A stretch of 32,805 nt of DNA, from contig CAKNMY010000019.1 in NCBI GenBank assembly GCA_930989745.1, positions 1-32,805 on the forward strand, read 5' to 3'. Under the pieces are notes generated by a model. The model ran no database searches. It was not told the origin of the DNA and saw only the letters and a program-made list of their open reading frames with translations. Origin of the DNA: an uncultured Lachnospiraceae bacterium. GTDB taxonomy: Bacteria > Bacillota > Clostridia > Lachnospirales > Lachnospiraceae. Positions within the stretch are counted from its first letter, which is position 1. Each line of letters starts with the position of its first letter. This document shows, one piece after another, positions 1 through 8,110 of this stretch. Position numbers and translations under genes: made by a program.

Positions 1-2
1 TA

Positions 3-74
3 CTGGAGGATTTCCAAATGGAATTGGAACTGGTGGATAATCCGGAAATACAGTGTGCAAAAATAGTTGAGTAA
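3..74 (+). CDS. C-terminal end of an unidentified gene (partial)
   Basis: From position 3 one frame stays open for 23 codons and stops at TAA 72-74, giving an acidic tail that ends in CAKIVE. The 5' part lies outside the window. The tail has no recognisable motif, so no function is given. Another frame closes at 64-66, and the open stretch is short enough to be chance, so the call is tentative. Confidence 0.4.
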   Translation: MEDFQMELELVDNPEIQCAKIVE

Positions 75-127
75 CCTTAAAAGGAAAAATACGAAAAGAT
101 TTTCTGGGCAACGGAGGTGCAGATACT

Positions 128-865
128 GTGGTAAAGGCGATTCACAATCACACAGTAAAACATGAAAATCCCAAAATGATACTATTTGATTACGGACAAA
201 CTCTCGTCAACGAGAGAAAATTTGATGGTGTAAGAGGAACGAATGCGGTCCTGCAGTACGCTATCAGCAATAAACATGGCTATACCGCTGAGGATGTGCA
301 GGCAGAAGCGGATGCAATTAACAATAGTATGGGACGCTATGATCCCAAAAGAAGACATCTTCAGCAAGTGGAAGTCCCGAATCATATGTTTTCTGCTTAC
401 CTGTATCAGTCCATGGGGATTGAGTTGTCATTGACTCCGCAGGAAATTGACCGAATATTTTGGAATGAAGCTGCTCCCGGAGTTCCCACAGACGGTATTG
501 AGGACTTTCTGGATTTTTTGAAAGAACAAAATATTCGAACCGGAGTAATCAGTAATATTTCATTCTGCGGTGAGATTGTAAGGGAACGTATCAATACATT
601 GCTTCCGAACAACGAATTTGAGTTTATACTTGCGACGAGCGAGTATATGTTCAGAAAACCGAACCGCCGAATTTTTGAGCTGGCTTTGGAAAAGGCAGAC
701 TTACAACCCGAAGATGTCTGGTACATTGGAGATAACTATGAATGCGACATTCTTGGTGCGAGAGCAGCGGGTCTTTTTCCGGTATGGTACCTGGGAGCAA
801 CAGAGCATACTGCCGATATAGATCATGAGGTCCTGAAGATTGCGCATTGGAGTAAGCTATACTAA
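128..865 (+). CDS. HAD-superfamily hydrolase-like protein with altered motif I
   Basis: A 245-residue protein with the haloacid dehalogenase layout. Motif I is FDYGQTL (Asp21 nucleophile position, Gly23, Thr25), motif II is GVISN (Ser142), motif III is the Lys in FRKPNRR (Lys177), and motif IV is GDNYECD (Asp202 and Asp207). A helical cap follows motif I. Most HAD phosphatases have DxDx[TV], where the second Asp is the general acid/base; here that position is Gly23. Family knowledge suggests small-molecule phosphatase or dehalogenase-type chemistry, but the missing Asp may change or abolish phosphatase activity. The GTG start is preceded by GGAGGTG at about 114-120. The substrate cannot be told from the sequence. 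Confidence 0.8.
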   Translation: MVKAIHNHTVKHENPKMILFDYGQTLVNERKFDGVRGTNAVLQYAISNKHGYTAEDVQAEADAINNSMGRYDPKRRHLQQVEVPNHMFSAYLYQSMGIELSLTPQEIDRIFWNEAAPGVPTDGIEDFLDFLKEQNIRTGVISNISFCGEIVRERINTLLPNNEFEFILATSEYMFRKPNRRIFELALEKADLQPEDVWYIGDNYECDILGARAAGLFPVWYLGATEHTADIDHEVLKIAHWSKLY

Positions 866-888
866 CATCAGATATGGAGCGGACGGTT

Positions 889-1341
889 ATGGAAGGGAAA
901 AAGAGCAAAGCTTCAAAAACGAAGCGAAAAGAAAACAGGCTGCAGAAGGCAAGGCAGTGGATAACGACCTATAACGGAACGCTGAAGCATATGGCGAAGC
1001 ATTATAAAAAGGGGTTTAACGTCGATATTATCACCGCAGTCCGCGACCTTCAGGAGATTGGTGTAGAATTTCCACAGGGATATTTAGATGCCGTGAAGCA
1101 GAGTGAGGAAGAACGTATCTATCAGAAACATTTGGCGAAAGAGAAAAAGGCACAGCAGGATTTTTTGCATGAAGATTCAGATGATGTATTTGCGTTTATT
1201 GCCGGATATACAGGCGGCGGTGTTCCGTATGGCATTACGTGGGAGGAACTTGGGCTTGAACCTTATGCGTCTTATGATGAACTAATGGAGGCGTATGATC
1301 GCTTATATAGGCAGAGAGCAGATGGATTATTTGAAGATTAA
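889..1341 (+). CDS. Small basic hypothetical protein
   Basis: I do not recognise this family. The 150-residue protein starts with a very basic, Lys-rich segment (KKSKASKTKRKENRLQKAR), continues with a predicted helical part containing WITTYNG and FNVDIITAVRDL, and ends acidic with a GYTGGGVPYGITWEELG segment. An ATG at 874 in the same frame would add five residues, but GGAG at 876-879 is well spaced for the ATG at 889, so the later start is preferred. No signal peptide or membrane segment is visible. The basic N terminus could bind nucleic acid, which is only a guess. The gene is 23 bases after the HAD gene and 26 bases before the flavin reductase, so the three may be co-transcribed. Confidence 0.7.
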   Translation: MEGKKSKASKTKRKENRLQKARQWITTYNGTLKHMAKHYKKGFNVDIITAVRDLQEIGVEFPQGYLDAVKQSEEERIYQKHLAKEKKAQQDFLHEDSDDVFAFIAGYTGGGVPYGITWEELGLEPYASYDELMEAYDRLYRQRADGLFED

Positions 1342-1367
1342 AAAATATAAGTCAGGAGGATTTAACA

Positions 1368-1931
1368 ATGAGAAAAAATTTTGGAGCAAAACCATGGACC
1401 TACCCGCAGCCGGTATTTATTATCGGCAGCTACGATGAAGACGGCAGAGCTAATGCAATGAATGCAGCCTGGGGCGGCATCAGCTGCGACACGGAGCTGT
1501 GCATGTGCATCAGCGCCGGACACAAGACGACGAAAAATATTCTGGCGAGAAAGGCTTTCACTGTAAGCATGGCAACGTCAGCGCAGATGACTGCCTGTGA
1601 TTATGTCGGCATTGAATCCGGCAACAAGACGGCGGACAAGATGGAGAAGGCTGGTTTTCATACCACAAAGGCGGAGTATGTGGATGCACCGATCATCGAG
1701 GAACTGCCGATGACGCTGGAGTGCAGGCTGATCAGCTACGATCCGGAAAGCTGCCATCTGTTCGGCGAGATTGTGAATGTAAGCGCCGATGAGAGCATTC
1801 TCACAGACGGAAAGATTGATATCATGAAGCTGGCGCCGATTACGTTTGATCCGGTGGGAAATGCGTATCATGTGATCGGTGAGAAGGTAGGCAATGCCTT
1901 CCGCGACGGGGCAAAGCTGAAGGAAAAGTAA
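1368..1931 (+). CDS. Flavin reductase family protein (flavoredoxin-like)
   Basis: A 187-residue protein that matches the FMN-binding split-barrel flavin reductase family in length and layout. The N terminus has PQPVFIIGSYDEDGRANAMN followed by AWGGISCDTELCMCIS, the usual core strands that bind FMN. The segment NILARKAFTVSM is also typical of the family. Family members bind FMN and either reduce flavin with NAD(P)H or act as small electron carriers (flavoredoxin); the sequence does not say which. It is expected in the cytosol. The start follows an AGGAGG site at about 1355-1360. A perfect 8-bp hairpin (CTGCATCT at 1944-1951, AGATGCAG at 1964-1971) lies just after the stop but has no T run. Confidence 0.85.
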   Translation: MRKNFGAKPWTYPQPVFIIGSYDEDGRANAMNAAWGGISCDTELCMCISAGHKTTKNILARKAFTVSMATSAQMTACDYVGIESGNKTADKMEKAGFHTTKAEYVDAPIIEELPMTLECRLISYDPESCHLFGEIVNVSADESILTDGKIDIMKLAPITFDPVGNAYHVIGEKVGNAFRDGAKLKEK

Positions 1932-1981
1932 GAAAGAAGAAAGCTGCATCTCACAATACCCGCAGATGCAGACAGCAATAG

Positions 1982-2155
1982 GAATATCTTGCATATTGCC
2001 GCTTCTGCGACGCCATTGCTGTGTTTGACCACGGGCGGATTGTGCAGCAGGGAAGTCATGAACAGCTGGTTTCCAATGAAAAGGGAAAATACTATGAACT
2101 GTGGCATGCGCAGGCACAGTATTACACAGATTCATATGACATGGGATCAATATGA
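1982..2155 (+). pseudogene. Remnant of an ABC exporter ATP-binding subunit (C-terminal end)
   Basis: The frame open from 1982 to the TGA at 2153-2155 encodes CDAIAVFDHGRIVQQGSHEQ, then LVSNEKGKYYELWHAQAQYY. This is the usual ending of an ABC transporter nucleotide-binding domain: the strand after the H-loop, the D-x-G-x-I-V-x-x-G-x-H-x-x-L block, and the final helix. The Walker A, signature and Walker B parts are absent, there is an in-frame TAG at 1979-1981, and no start codon with a ribosome binding site is visible. It is therefore a decayed fragment, probably left after a deletion. This remnant is the main content of the 295-base gap between the flavin reductase and the kinase gene. Confidence 0.8.
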
Positions 2156-2226
2156 AGACTGGCGTACAAGGCTGTGAATGACAGCAGCGATTGTAGAAAA
2201 TCCTTTAGAAATGAGGAGATAAACAG

Positions 2227-3105
2227 ATGAAATACGTAACGAAAGAACCGATAAATAAAGGCTGGTCGAGTGACAAAAAGTACTGTATTACTGATGAGAC
2301 GGGTACACGGTATCTTTTGCGTATTTCCGACATTGCGCAGTATGATGCGAAACAGTCGGAATTCAATAGGATGAAACAGGTCGCCTCTCTGGGAGTCCCG
2401 ATGTGTCAGCCAATTGAATTTGGCATCAGTGAGGACGGTGTTTACTCCGTTTTTAGCTGGATTGACGGAGAAGATGCCAGACAGGTTATTTCTGATTATT
2501 CTGACACAGAACAGTATGCGTATGGTCTCGAAGCGGGACGCATTCTTCGCAGGATTCATTCCATACCGGCTCCCGCAGAGCAGGAAGATTGGGAGCTGCG
2601 TTTTAATCGAAAGATGGACAATAAAATTCAAAAGTACAATGAGAGCCCTATCAAGTACGAGAACGGACAGGCGTTCATCGACTATATAAACGAAAACCGC
2701 CATTTGCTGAAAAACAGACCGCAGGTATATCAGCATGGCGATTACCATATCGGAAATATGATGATTGACCGCAGCAGACAGCTCTATATCATTGACTTTA
2801 ACCGCGATGATTACGGAGATCCGTGGGAGGAATTTAATCGCCTCGTATGGTGCGCGCAGAAGTCGCATCCCTTCGCGTCAGGTATGGTGAACGGATATTT
2901 TGAGAACGATGTGCCTTTGGAGTTCTGGAAGCTGCTTGCGCTCTATATTTCGAGCAATACCCTCAGCTCCGTATATTGGGCAATTCCTTTCGGACAAGAT
3001 GAAGTGAATACCATGCTCAGGCAGGCTGAAGAAGTATTGTCCTGGTATGATCATATGCGTAATCCTGTGCCAACATGGTATTTCAAAGCTGAAAAGAGCC
3101 TTTGA
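2227..3105 (+). CDS. Aminoglycoside/choline kinase-like phosphotransferase
   Basis: A 292-residue protein with the APH fold. The catalytic loop is QHGDYHIGN (His170, Asp172, Asn177) and the metal-binding motif is IIDFN (Asp190), followed by DDYGDPWEEF. The N-terminal lobe has the expected beta-rich part, and a hinge-like SWIDGEDA segment is near residue 80. Family members move phosphate from ATP or GTP to an alcohol group of an aminoglycoside, macrolide, choline or a sugar. Nothing here identifies the substrate, and an antibiotic resistance role should not be assumed. The start has GAGGAG at about 2213-2218. The gene follows the ABC remnant and stands alone; the next gene has its own promoter. 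Confidence 0.85.
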   Translation: MKYVTKEPINKGWSSDKKYCITDETGTRYLLRISDIAQYDAKQSEFNRMKQVASLGVPMCQPIEFGISEDGVYSVFSWIDGEDARQVISDYSDTEQYAYGLEAGRILRRIHSIPAPAEQEDWELRFNRKMDNKIQKYNESPIKYENGQAFIDYINENRHLLKNRPQVYQHGDYHIGNMMIDRSRQLYIIDFNRDDYGDPWEEFNRLVWCAQKSHPFASGMVNGYFENDVPLEFWKLLALYISSNTLSSVYWAIPFGQDEVNTMLRQAEEVLSWYDHMRNPVPTWYFKAEKSL

Positions 3106-3123
3106 TTTGGTTTCATGGCAACG

Positions 3124-3152
3124 TTGCCTTTTGGAAGGCGAGATGCTATACT
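3124..3152 (+). promoter_or_regulatory. Promoter of the ROK regulator gene
   Basis: TTGCCT at 3124-3129 and TATACT at 3147-3152 are separated by 17 bases, close to the sigma-A consensus. A perfect 12-bp palindrome, GGCAACGTTGCC (3117-3128), overlaps the -35 box and may be a further control site. Confidence 0.7.
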
Positions 3153-3160
3153 AAAGAAAA

Positions 3161-3175
3161 TACTTTAATTAAGTA
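3161..3175 (+). promoter_or_regulatory. Candidate ROK operator in front of the regulator gene
   Basis: TACTT (3161-3165) and AAGTA (3171-3175) form perfect inverted arms around TAATT, starting nine bases after the -10 box. Repressor binding here would block the regulator's own promoter. A related element lies at 4485-4500. Function is inferred from position and symmetry. Confidence 0.5.
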
Positions 3176-3187
3176 AGGTGGTATGGT

Positions 3188-4315
3188 ATGGAAATAAAGC
3201 AGGCAACAAACATGGAGATAAAGAAAAGAAACAGAAATCGTATTTTCCGGTATATCTGCAAGCATGGAACTGTGTCTAATCCGGATATCGCGTATGATAT
3301 GAAGATGAGTCTTCCCACTGTGACACAGATTACAAAGGAACTGATTGAGAAGGGCTTTGTTGAAGAAACCGGAGAACTGCAGTCTACAGGAGGAAGGCGC
3401 GCAAAGGCGCTGTCGGCTGCGATTAATGTAAAGCAGGCTGTTGGATTGGATATTACCAAAAACCATATTAGCTTTGTGCTCACCAACCTTACGGGGGAGA
3501 TTTTAAATCATGTGCGTATTTTTCTTCCATATAATCATGAGGAGGCTTACTACCGCAGGGTGAATGATGAGCTGGAGTCTTTTCTGGAGGAAAGCAACGT
3601 TGACCGTAAGAGGATTTTGGGTATCGGAATTTCTTTTCCCGGAATTATTGATCTGGACAGGCAGCTGATCACATATTCGCACATACTCGGTGTAAAAATG
3701 ATCCCTTTTGATTCCGTAAGCTGCTTTTTCGACTATCCCTGCTGTTTCTTAAATGATGCGAATGCAGGAGCTTATGCTGAGGGAATCTGTTCGGATGAAA
3801 GAGAGCGTTTTTTCTACCTGTCTTTAAGCAATACAGTGGGAGGGGCGATTTTCGATAATAACAGACTCGTACAGGGGGATCATTTCCGGTGTGGAGAGGT
3901 CGGACATATGACTGTGATCCCGGATGGAAAGAAATGTTACTGCGGGAAAAAAGGATGCCTGGATGCGTACTGCAGTGCAGCGATTTTGTCAGCTGCGGCA
4001 GGCGGGAAGTTGGAAAAATTCTTTGAGCTGTTGGAAAAGAATGACCAGAGGGCGGCAGAGATATGGGATGTCTATACAGGTTATCTGGCCGTTGCTTTAA
4101 ATAACATTCGTATGCTTCTGGACTGTGATATTATTCTGGGAGGATATGTGGGAAGTTATGCAGAACCCTATTTACAGGACATATGGAATAAAGTATTAGA
4201 GAGGAATACATTTACGGAGGAGCGGCAATTTGTAAATAGCTGCAGATATAAGGTTGGGGCGGCAGCGCTCGGCGCAGCACTTGAGGTAATTGAAAATTTT
4301 GTAAGACAAATATAA
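3188..4315 (+). CDS. ROK family transcriptional regulator (XylR/NagC-like)
   Basis: A 375-residue protein with an N-terminal winged helix (about residues 14-62, containing SLPTVTQITKELIEKGFVEE) and a C-terminal ROK sugar-binding domain. The ROK zinc site is visible as GEVGHM (His240) and CYCGKKGCLDAYC (Cys250, Cys252, Cys257). NDANAG at 189-194 matches the ROK sugar-site motif. The DIGGT ATP loop of ROK kinases is replaced by LDITKN, so this is expected to be a regulator rather than a kinase. Such proteins usually repress sugar or polyol genes until an inducer binds. The downstream dehydrogenase and transporter are the likely targets, and the promoter elements at 3161 and 4485 support self-control. 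The start follows AAGGTGG. Confidence 0.88.
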   Translation: MEIKQATNMEIKKRNRNRIFRYICKHGTVSNPDIAYDMKMSLPTVTQITKELIEKGFVEETGELQSTGGRRAKALSAAINVKQAVGLDITKNHISFVLTNLTGEILNHVRIFLPYNHEEAYYRRVNDELESFLEESNVDRKRILGIGISFPGIIDLDRQLITYSHILGVKMIPFDSVSCFFDYPCCFLNDANAGAYAEGICSDERERFFYLSLSNTVGGAIFDNNRLVQGDHFRCGEVGHMTVIPDGKKCYCGKKGCLDAYCSAAILSAAAGGKLEKFFELLEKNDQRAAEIWDVYTGYLAVALNNIRMLLDCDIILGGYVGSYAEPYLQDIWNKVLERNTFTEERQFVNSCRYKVGAAALGAALEVIENFVRQI

Positions 4316-4335
4316 GCGGCAAACAGTGCTTTGGC

Positions 4336-4365
4336 AGGAGACTTCAAAAATGGAGTCTCCTTTTT
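4336..4365 (+). terminator. Rho-independent terminator after the ROK gene
   Basis: AGGAGACT (4336-4343) pairs perfectly with AGTCTCCT (4354-4361) and is followed by a T run to 4365. It separates the regulator from the dehydrogenase gene, which has its own promoter. Confidence 0.85.
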
Positions 4366-4439
4366 GATGCAGTTTTACCAAAGCATAAGATGCGTTTTTG
4401 AATATAGTGACGAAATAGTACTTGATGGGTAGGAGCGCA

Positions 4440-4468
4440 TTGACAAAATGGAAGAGAAGATATAAAAT
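4440..4468 (+). promoter_or_regulatory. Promoter of the dehydrogenase-transporter operon
   Basis: TTGACA (4440-4445) and TAAAAT (4463-4468) have a 17-base spacer. A start near 4475 would give a leader of about 60 bases that contains the candidate operator at 4485-4500. Confidence 0.7.
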
Positions 4469-4484
4469 AAAAAACATAATAAAA

Positions 4485-4500
4485 GTATTTAATAAAGTAC
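4485..4500 (+). promoter_or_regulatory. Candidate ROK operator in front of the dehydrogenase gene
   Basis: GTATTTAATAAAGTAC is a partly symmetric AT-rich element. Its reverse complement shares the seven-base start TACTTTA with the element at 3161-3175, with further scattered matches. It sits 17 bases after the -10 box. Binding by the ROK protein is inferred. Confidence 0.4.
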
Positions 4501-4533
4501 AAGCGAAAGTAAACAAAAAAGGAGGACGCAACA

Positions 4534-5583
4534 ATGCATGGAAAAATGAAAGTGGCTGTAATGCTGGGAACCGGAAAGATGGGATTTGAAGAACGGGATA
4601 TTCCCAAAGCGAAAGATGACGAGGTGCTGGTAAAACTGGAATATGTAGGTATCTGTGGAAGTGACCTGCATTATTATGAAACAGGAGCTATCGGAGATTA
4701 TGTAGTGGAGCCGCCCTTTGTTCTGGGACATGAACCGGGGGGAACGGTTGTCGAGGTCGGTAAGAACGTAAAACATCTGAAAGTTGGAGACAGAGTCGCG
4801 CTGGAGCCGGGAAAGACCTGCGGCCATTGTGAATTTTGTAAAACGGGACGCTACAATCTGTGTCCGGATGTGGTATTCTTTGCAACGCCTCCTGTAGATG
4901 GCGTATTTCAGGAATACGTTGCTCACGAAGCAGATCTGTGTTACAAGCTGCCGGACAATGTAAGTACATTGGAGGGGGCTTTGATCGAGCCTTTGGCAGT
5001 GGGATTCCATGCGGCGATACAGGGAGATGCGCATCTTGGGCAGAGGGCTGTTGTCATGGGCGCAGGCTGTATCGGCCTTGTTTCCATGATGGCGCTGAAA
5101 GCAAGAGGAGTATCGGAAGTATATGTGGTGGATATTATGGAGAAGCGTCTTGAGAAAGCGCTGGAACTGGGGGCAGCCGGAGTTATTAACGGAGCAGAGG
5201 AGGATGTCCTGGAACGGGTAAAGGAGCTGACAGATGGAGCTGGTATGGATTTGGTAATTGAAACAGCAGGCACGGAAATCACAACAAGGCAGGCGATTCA
5301 TATGGCCAAAAAAGGTTCCAATATCGTTCTTGTAGGATACAGCAAAAGCGGCGAGATGACACTTCCCATGAGTCTCGTGCTGGATAAAGAGCTGACCTTT
5401 AAGACCGTGTTCCGGTATCGCCATATTTATCCAATGGCGATTGATGCGGTTGCAGCTGGAAAAGTAAACCTGAAGGGGATTGTAACGGACGTATTTGGGC
5501 TGGACGAAGTGCAGAAGGCAATGGATTACAGCGTGAATAATAAAGCTGATATTGTGAAGGCTGTTATTCGTATTGCAGAATAA
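4534..5583 (+). CDS. Zinc-dependent sorbitol/xylitol dehydrogenase-like enzyme
   Basis: A 349-residue medium-chain dehydrogenase. Catalytic zinc ligands are visible as GICGSD (Cys41), GHEPGG (His66, Glu67) and IEPLAV (Glu152). The structural zinc loop has Cys96, Cys99, Cys102 and Cys110. The Rossmann motif is GAGCIG (176-181), and Asp200 at the end of the second strand favours NAD over NADP. Overall similarity is to sorbitol, xylitol and L-iditol dehydrogenases, which oxidise a polyol to a ketose in the cytosol. The specific polyol is not known. The start follows AAGGAGG with good spacing. It is the first gene after the promoter at 4440 and is followed after 40 bases by a GPH symporter, suggesting uptake and oxidation of the same substrate. 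Confidence 0.88.
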   Translation: MHGKMKVAVMLGTGKMGFEERDIPKAKDDEVLVKLEYVGICGSDLHYYETGAIGDYVVEPPFVLGHEPGGTVVEVGKNVKHLKVGDRVALEPGKTCGHCEFCKTGRYNLCPDVVFFATPPVDGVFQEYVAHEADLCYKLPDNVSTLEGALIEPLAVGFHAAIQGDAHLGQRAVVMGAGCIGLVSMMALKARGVSEVYVVDIMEKRLEKALELGAAGVINGAEEDVLERVKELTDGAGMDLVIETAGTEITTRQAIHMAKKGSNIVLVGYSKSGEMTLPMSLVLDKELTFKTVFRYRHIYPMAIDAVAAGKVNLKGIVTDVFGLDEVQKAMDYSVNNKADIVKAVIRIAE

Positions 5584-5623
5584 GAAGAATCAGGAAAAGG
5601 GATTTTCAATTAGGGGGATTGCA

Positions 5624-7000
5624 ATGAATCAGAAAGATACGAACGTAAAAGTGCCGTTGATCAGCAAGATTGCATACGGCATGGGTGATGTAGGATGTAA
5701 TTTCAGCTGGATGTTTGTAGGAAATTTCCTGATGATTTTCTATACGGATGTTTTTGGGATTAGTATGGGAGCAGTGGCAGGCCTGATGCTGTTCTCGCGA
5801 TTCTGGGATGCGATTAATGATCCGGTTATCGGTGGATTAAGCGATAAAACGCATACAAAATGGGGGAGATACAGACCGTGGCTGTTGATTGCGGCGCCAT
5901 TGACGGCCGTGATTCTGATTTTGACATTCTGGGCGCATCCGGATTGGTCATCCACTGCCAAGATTATCTATATGGCGATTACCTATTGTATTCTTGTATT
6001 GGGTTATACCTGCGTGAATATTCCTTATGGCACGCTGTGCGGAGCAATGACGCAAAATATAGAGGAGCGGGCAAAAATCAATACATTTCGATCCGTCAGC
6101 GCAATGATTGCGATCGGCATTATCAATATTGTGACGGTTCCGCTTATTGAGGCTCTGGGCAATGGAAGTGATAACAGAGGATATTTACTGATTGCTGCTT
6201 TATATGGATGTATTTTTGCTGCCTGCCATATTTTCTGCTTCTCAAAAACGAAAGAAGTGGTGGAAGTACCGGAGAAAGAAAAGATTTCCTTAAAGGTTCA
6301 ATTGGGAGCTGTGATAAAAAATCGTCCGTATATGATTGCTCTCGCAGGGCAGTTTCTGTTCGGTGTGACACTTTATGGAAGAAATGCGGATGCATTATAC
6401 TATTTCACCTATGTGGAGGGAAATCAAGCATTATTCAGCACCTACTCCATGTTTATCATTTTGCCATCCATTATTGGTGCGGCCTGCTTTCCGCTTGTAT
6501 TTCGCATTACAAATAATAAAGGGCGGTCTGCATCCATTTTTGCGCTGCTGACGGGAATCAGCATGTTCTGTATGTATTTCTTTACAGTTAGAGAGAATCC
6601 CATTCCCTTTTATTTGTTTTCCTGTCTGGCACAATTTTTCTTTTCTGGTTTTAACACCGCGATTTATGCGATTGTTCCGGACTGCGTGGAGTATGGAGAA
6701 TGGAAGACCGGGCTTAGAAATGATGGATTTCAGTATGCGTTTATTTCACTGGGAAACAAAATTGGAATGGCGATTGGAACCTCTGTGCTTGCGGGAGTTT
6801 TGAGCATGTTCGGATATGCTGCAAATCAGCAGCAGAATGCGGCGGTACTGTCAGTTATCAAGCATTCGTTTACAACAGTTCCGGGGATCCTCTGGATTAT
6901 AACAGCCATAGTCCTGTATTTCTACCGCTTAAACAAGAAAGCATATAATAAAATTGTGCAGGAAATACAGGTAAGAAAAGGAGAGGGCAGTCATTTATAA
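5624..7000 (+). CDS. GPH-family sugar/glycoside:cation symporter
   Basis: A 458-residue membrane protein with about 12 hydrophobic segments. The N-terminal KIAYGMGDVGCNFSW, the conserved RFWDAINDPVIGGLSDKT and the following GRYRPWLL are the typical first blocks of the MelB/XylP/UidB group of glycoside-pentoside-hexuronide symporters. YGTLCGAMTQ and, later, PDCVEYGEWKTGLRNDG are further family blocks. It should bring a sugar, glycoside or polyol across the membrane with Na+ or H+. An in-frame start at 5573 would overlap the dehydrogenase gene; the ATG at 5624 has AGGGGGA in front and gives the usual length, so it is preferred. It is probably in one operon with the dehydrogenase. Confidence 0.88.
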   Translation: MNQKDTNVKVPLISKIAYGMGDVGCNFSWMFVGNFLMIFYTDVFGISMGAVAGLMLFSRFWDAINDPVIGGLSDKTHTKWGRYRPWLLIAAPLTAVILILTFWAHPDWSSTAKIIYMAITYCILVLGYTCVNIPYGTLCGAMTQNIEERAKINTFRSVSAMIAIGIINIVTVPLIEALGNGSDNRGYLLIAALYGCIFAACHIFCFSKTKEVVEVPEKEKISLKVQLGAVIKNRPYMIALAGQFLFGVTLYGRNADALYYFTYVEGNQALFSTYSMFIILPSIIGAACFPLVFRITNNKGRSASIFALLTGISMFCMYFFTVRENPIPFYLFSCLAQFFFSGFNTAIYAIVPDCVEYGEWKTGLRNDGFQYAFISLGNKIGMAIGTSVLAGVLSMFGYAANQQQNAAVLSVIKHSFTTVPGILWIITAIVLYFYRLNKKAYNKIVQEIQVRKGEGSHL

Positions 7001-7033
7001 TAGTTCAGAATCCTGCTGACAGAACTTCTCCTC

Positions 7034-7062
7034 TTGCGCGCCCTTTCTGCCTGCGTTATAGT
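7034..7062 (+). promoter_or_regulatory. Possible promoter of the Gfo/Idh/MocA gene
   Basis: TTGCGC (7034-7039) and TATAGT (7057-7062) are 17 bases apart, between the symporter stop and the next start. A short GCATAA tandem repeat follows. Read-through from the upstream operon is also possible. Confidence 0.4.
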
Positions 7063-7099
7063 TAGTATTAGCATAAGCATAAGCAGGAGGAATCAACAT

Positions 7100-8110
7100 A
7101 TGGAAGAAAAATTTCGTTTTGGAATCATGGGAGCCGGAAATATCGCAGAGGAATTCTGTCAGTCAGTGGAAAAAACGGGGATTGCCTGTGTGGCGGCTGT
7201 GGCGGGCAGAACACCGGGGAAAGCCAGACGGCTGGCTGAAAAATATGGAATAGCCGCCGCATATCAGGACTATGAGGAGATGTTGAAGCAGGAAAAGCTG
7301 GATGCGGTCTATATTGCCGCTACTACCAACGCCCACTATCCGCTGACGATGCTCTGCCTCGATTACAGGATGCCGGTGCTGTGTGAGAAAGCCATGTTCA
7401 GAAATTCCCGGGAGGCCCAGGAGGTGTTTTCCAGATCGCGTCAGCTGGGCGTGTTCGTGATGGAGGGAATGTGGAGCCGTTTTCTTCCCAAGATGAATCA
7501 GGTGCGCCGCTGGATTGCAGACGGAAAAATTGGGGAGCTTCGGTTTGCGTCTGTGGACATTGGGTTTTGTGCGCCGCTCAGCCCGGACAACCGGTATTTT
7601 AACAGGGAACTGGGAGGCGGAGCCATGTATGATCTCACGGTTTACTGTTATGATATTCTCACTGCCATCATCCAGAAGCCGGTAAAAAAGATTGAGATCC
7701 AGTCAGTCTGGACAGACACGGATGTGGATGCGCAGGAGCAGATCCTGGTGCAGTTTGAAGGCTGTCAGGCCAGACTGAGCGCTACGTTCCTGGCAAATGT
7801 GGATAACCGGGCCGTATTTTATGGGGATAAGGGGAAAATTCTGATGGAATACCCGCATTTTGGCCGAAGCTGCAGTCTGCATGCGGAAGGACAGGAACCG
7901 GAGTACTTTGAGGACAGTGAAGAGAAGGGATTTGTTTACGAGATCCGGGAGGTGGTGGACTGTGTCCGCCAGGGAAAGATCGAAAGCGAAACCGCGCCCC
8001 ACAGCATGACGCTGGAGGCATCCCGGCTGTACGATCAGATTCTGGCGTCCAGGGAGACGGCGGAGAGAATCCAGGGGATAGCAAAGGAAATGGCGCAGGA
8101 GGATGAATAA
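7100..8110 (+). CDS. Gfo/Idh/MocA family oxidoreductase
   Basis: A 336-residue NAD(P)-dependent oxidoreductase. The N-terminal Rossmann domain has FGIMGAGNIAEEF, and the family EKP-type motif appears as CEKAMF, with the Lys that normally takes part in catalysis. The C-terminal alpha/beta domain begins near GELRFASVDIGF and has GGGAMYDLTVY, resembling the dihydrodiol dehydrogenase-like subgroup. Family members oxidise or reduce sugars, inositols and related compounds; the substrate is unknown. An in-frame start at 7034 is rejected because the ATG at 7100 has AGGAGG about ten bases upstream. The stop overlaps the start of the next gene by one base (TAATG), so translation is probably coupled. 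The position next to a polyol dehydrogenase and a transporter supports a role in the same catabolic module. Confidence 0.87.
   Translation: MEEKFRFGIMGAGNIAEEFCQSVEKTGIACVAAVAGRTPGKARRLAEKYGIAAAYQDYEEMLKQEKLDAVYIAATTNAHYPLTMLCLDYRMPVLCEKAMFRNSREAQEVFSRSRQLGVFVMEGMWSRFLPKMNQVRRWIADGKIGELRFASVDIGFCAPLSPDNRYFNRELGGGAMYDLTVYCYDILTAIIQKPVKKIEIQSVWTDTDVDAQEQILVQFEGCQARLSATFLANVDNRAVFYGDKGKILMEYPHFGRSCSLHAEGQEPEYFEDSEEKGFVYEIREVVDCVRQGKIESETAPHSMTLEASRLYDQILASRETAERIQGIAKEMAQEDE

Noticed and set aside
2227..3105. Antibiotic resistance gene
   Set aside because: Only general APH-fold motifs are present; kinases of this fold often act on choline, sugars or other metabolites, so resistance is not claimed.
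3117..3128. Perfect palindrome GGCAACGTTGCC as main ROK operator
   Set aside because: It overlaps the -35 box, but no second copy was found in front of the dehydrogenase gene, so the TACTT-type element is a better candidate.
4489..5424. Minus-strand open frame of 311 codons
   Set aside because: It is opposite the zinc dehydrogenase gene, whose catalytic and zinc-binding residues are all present.
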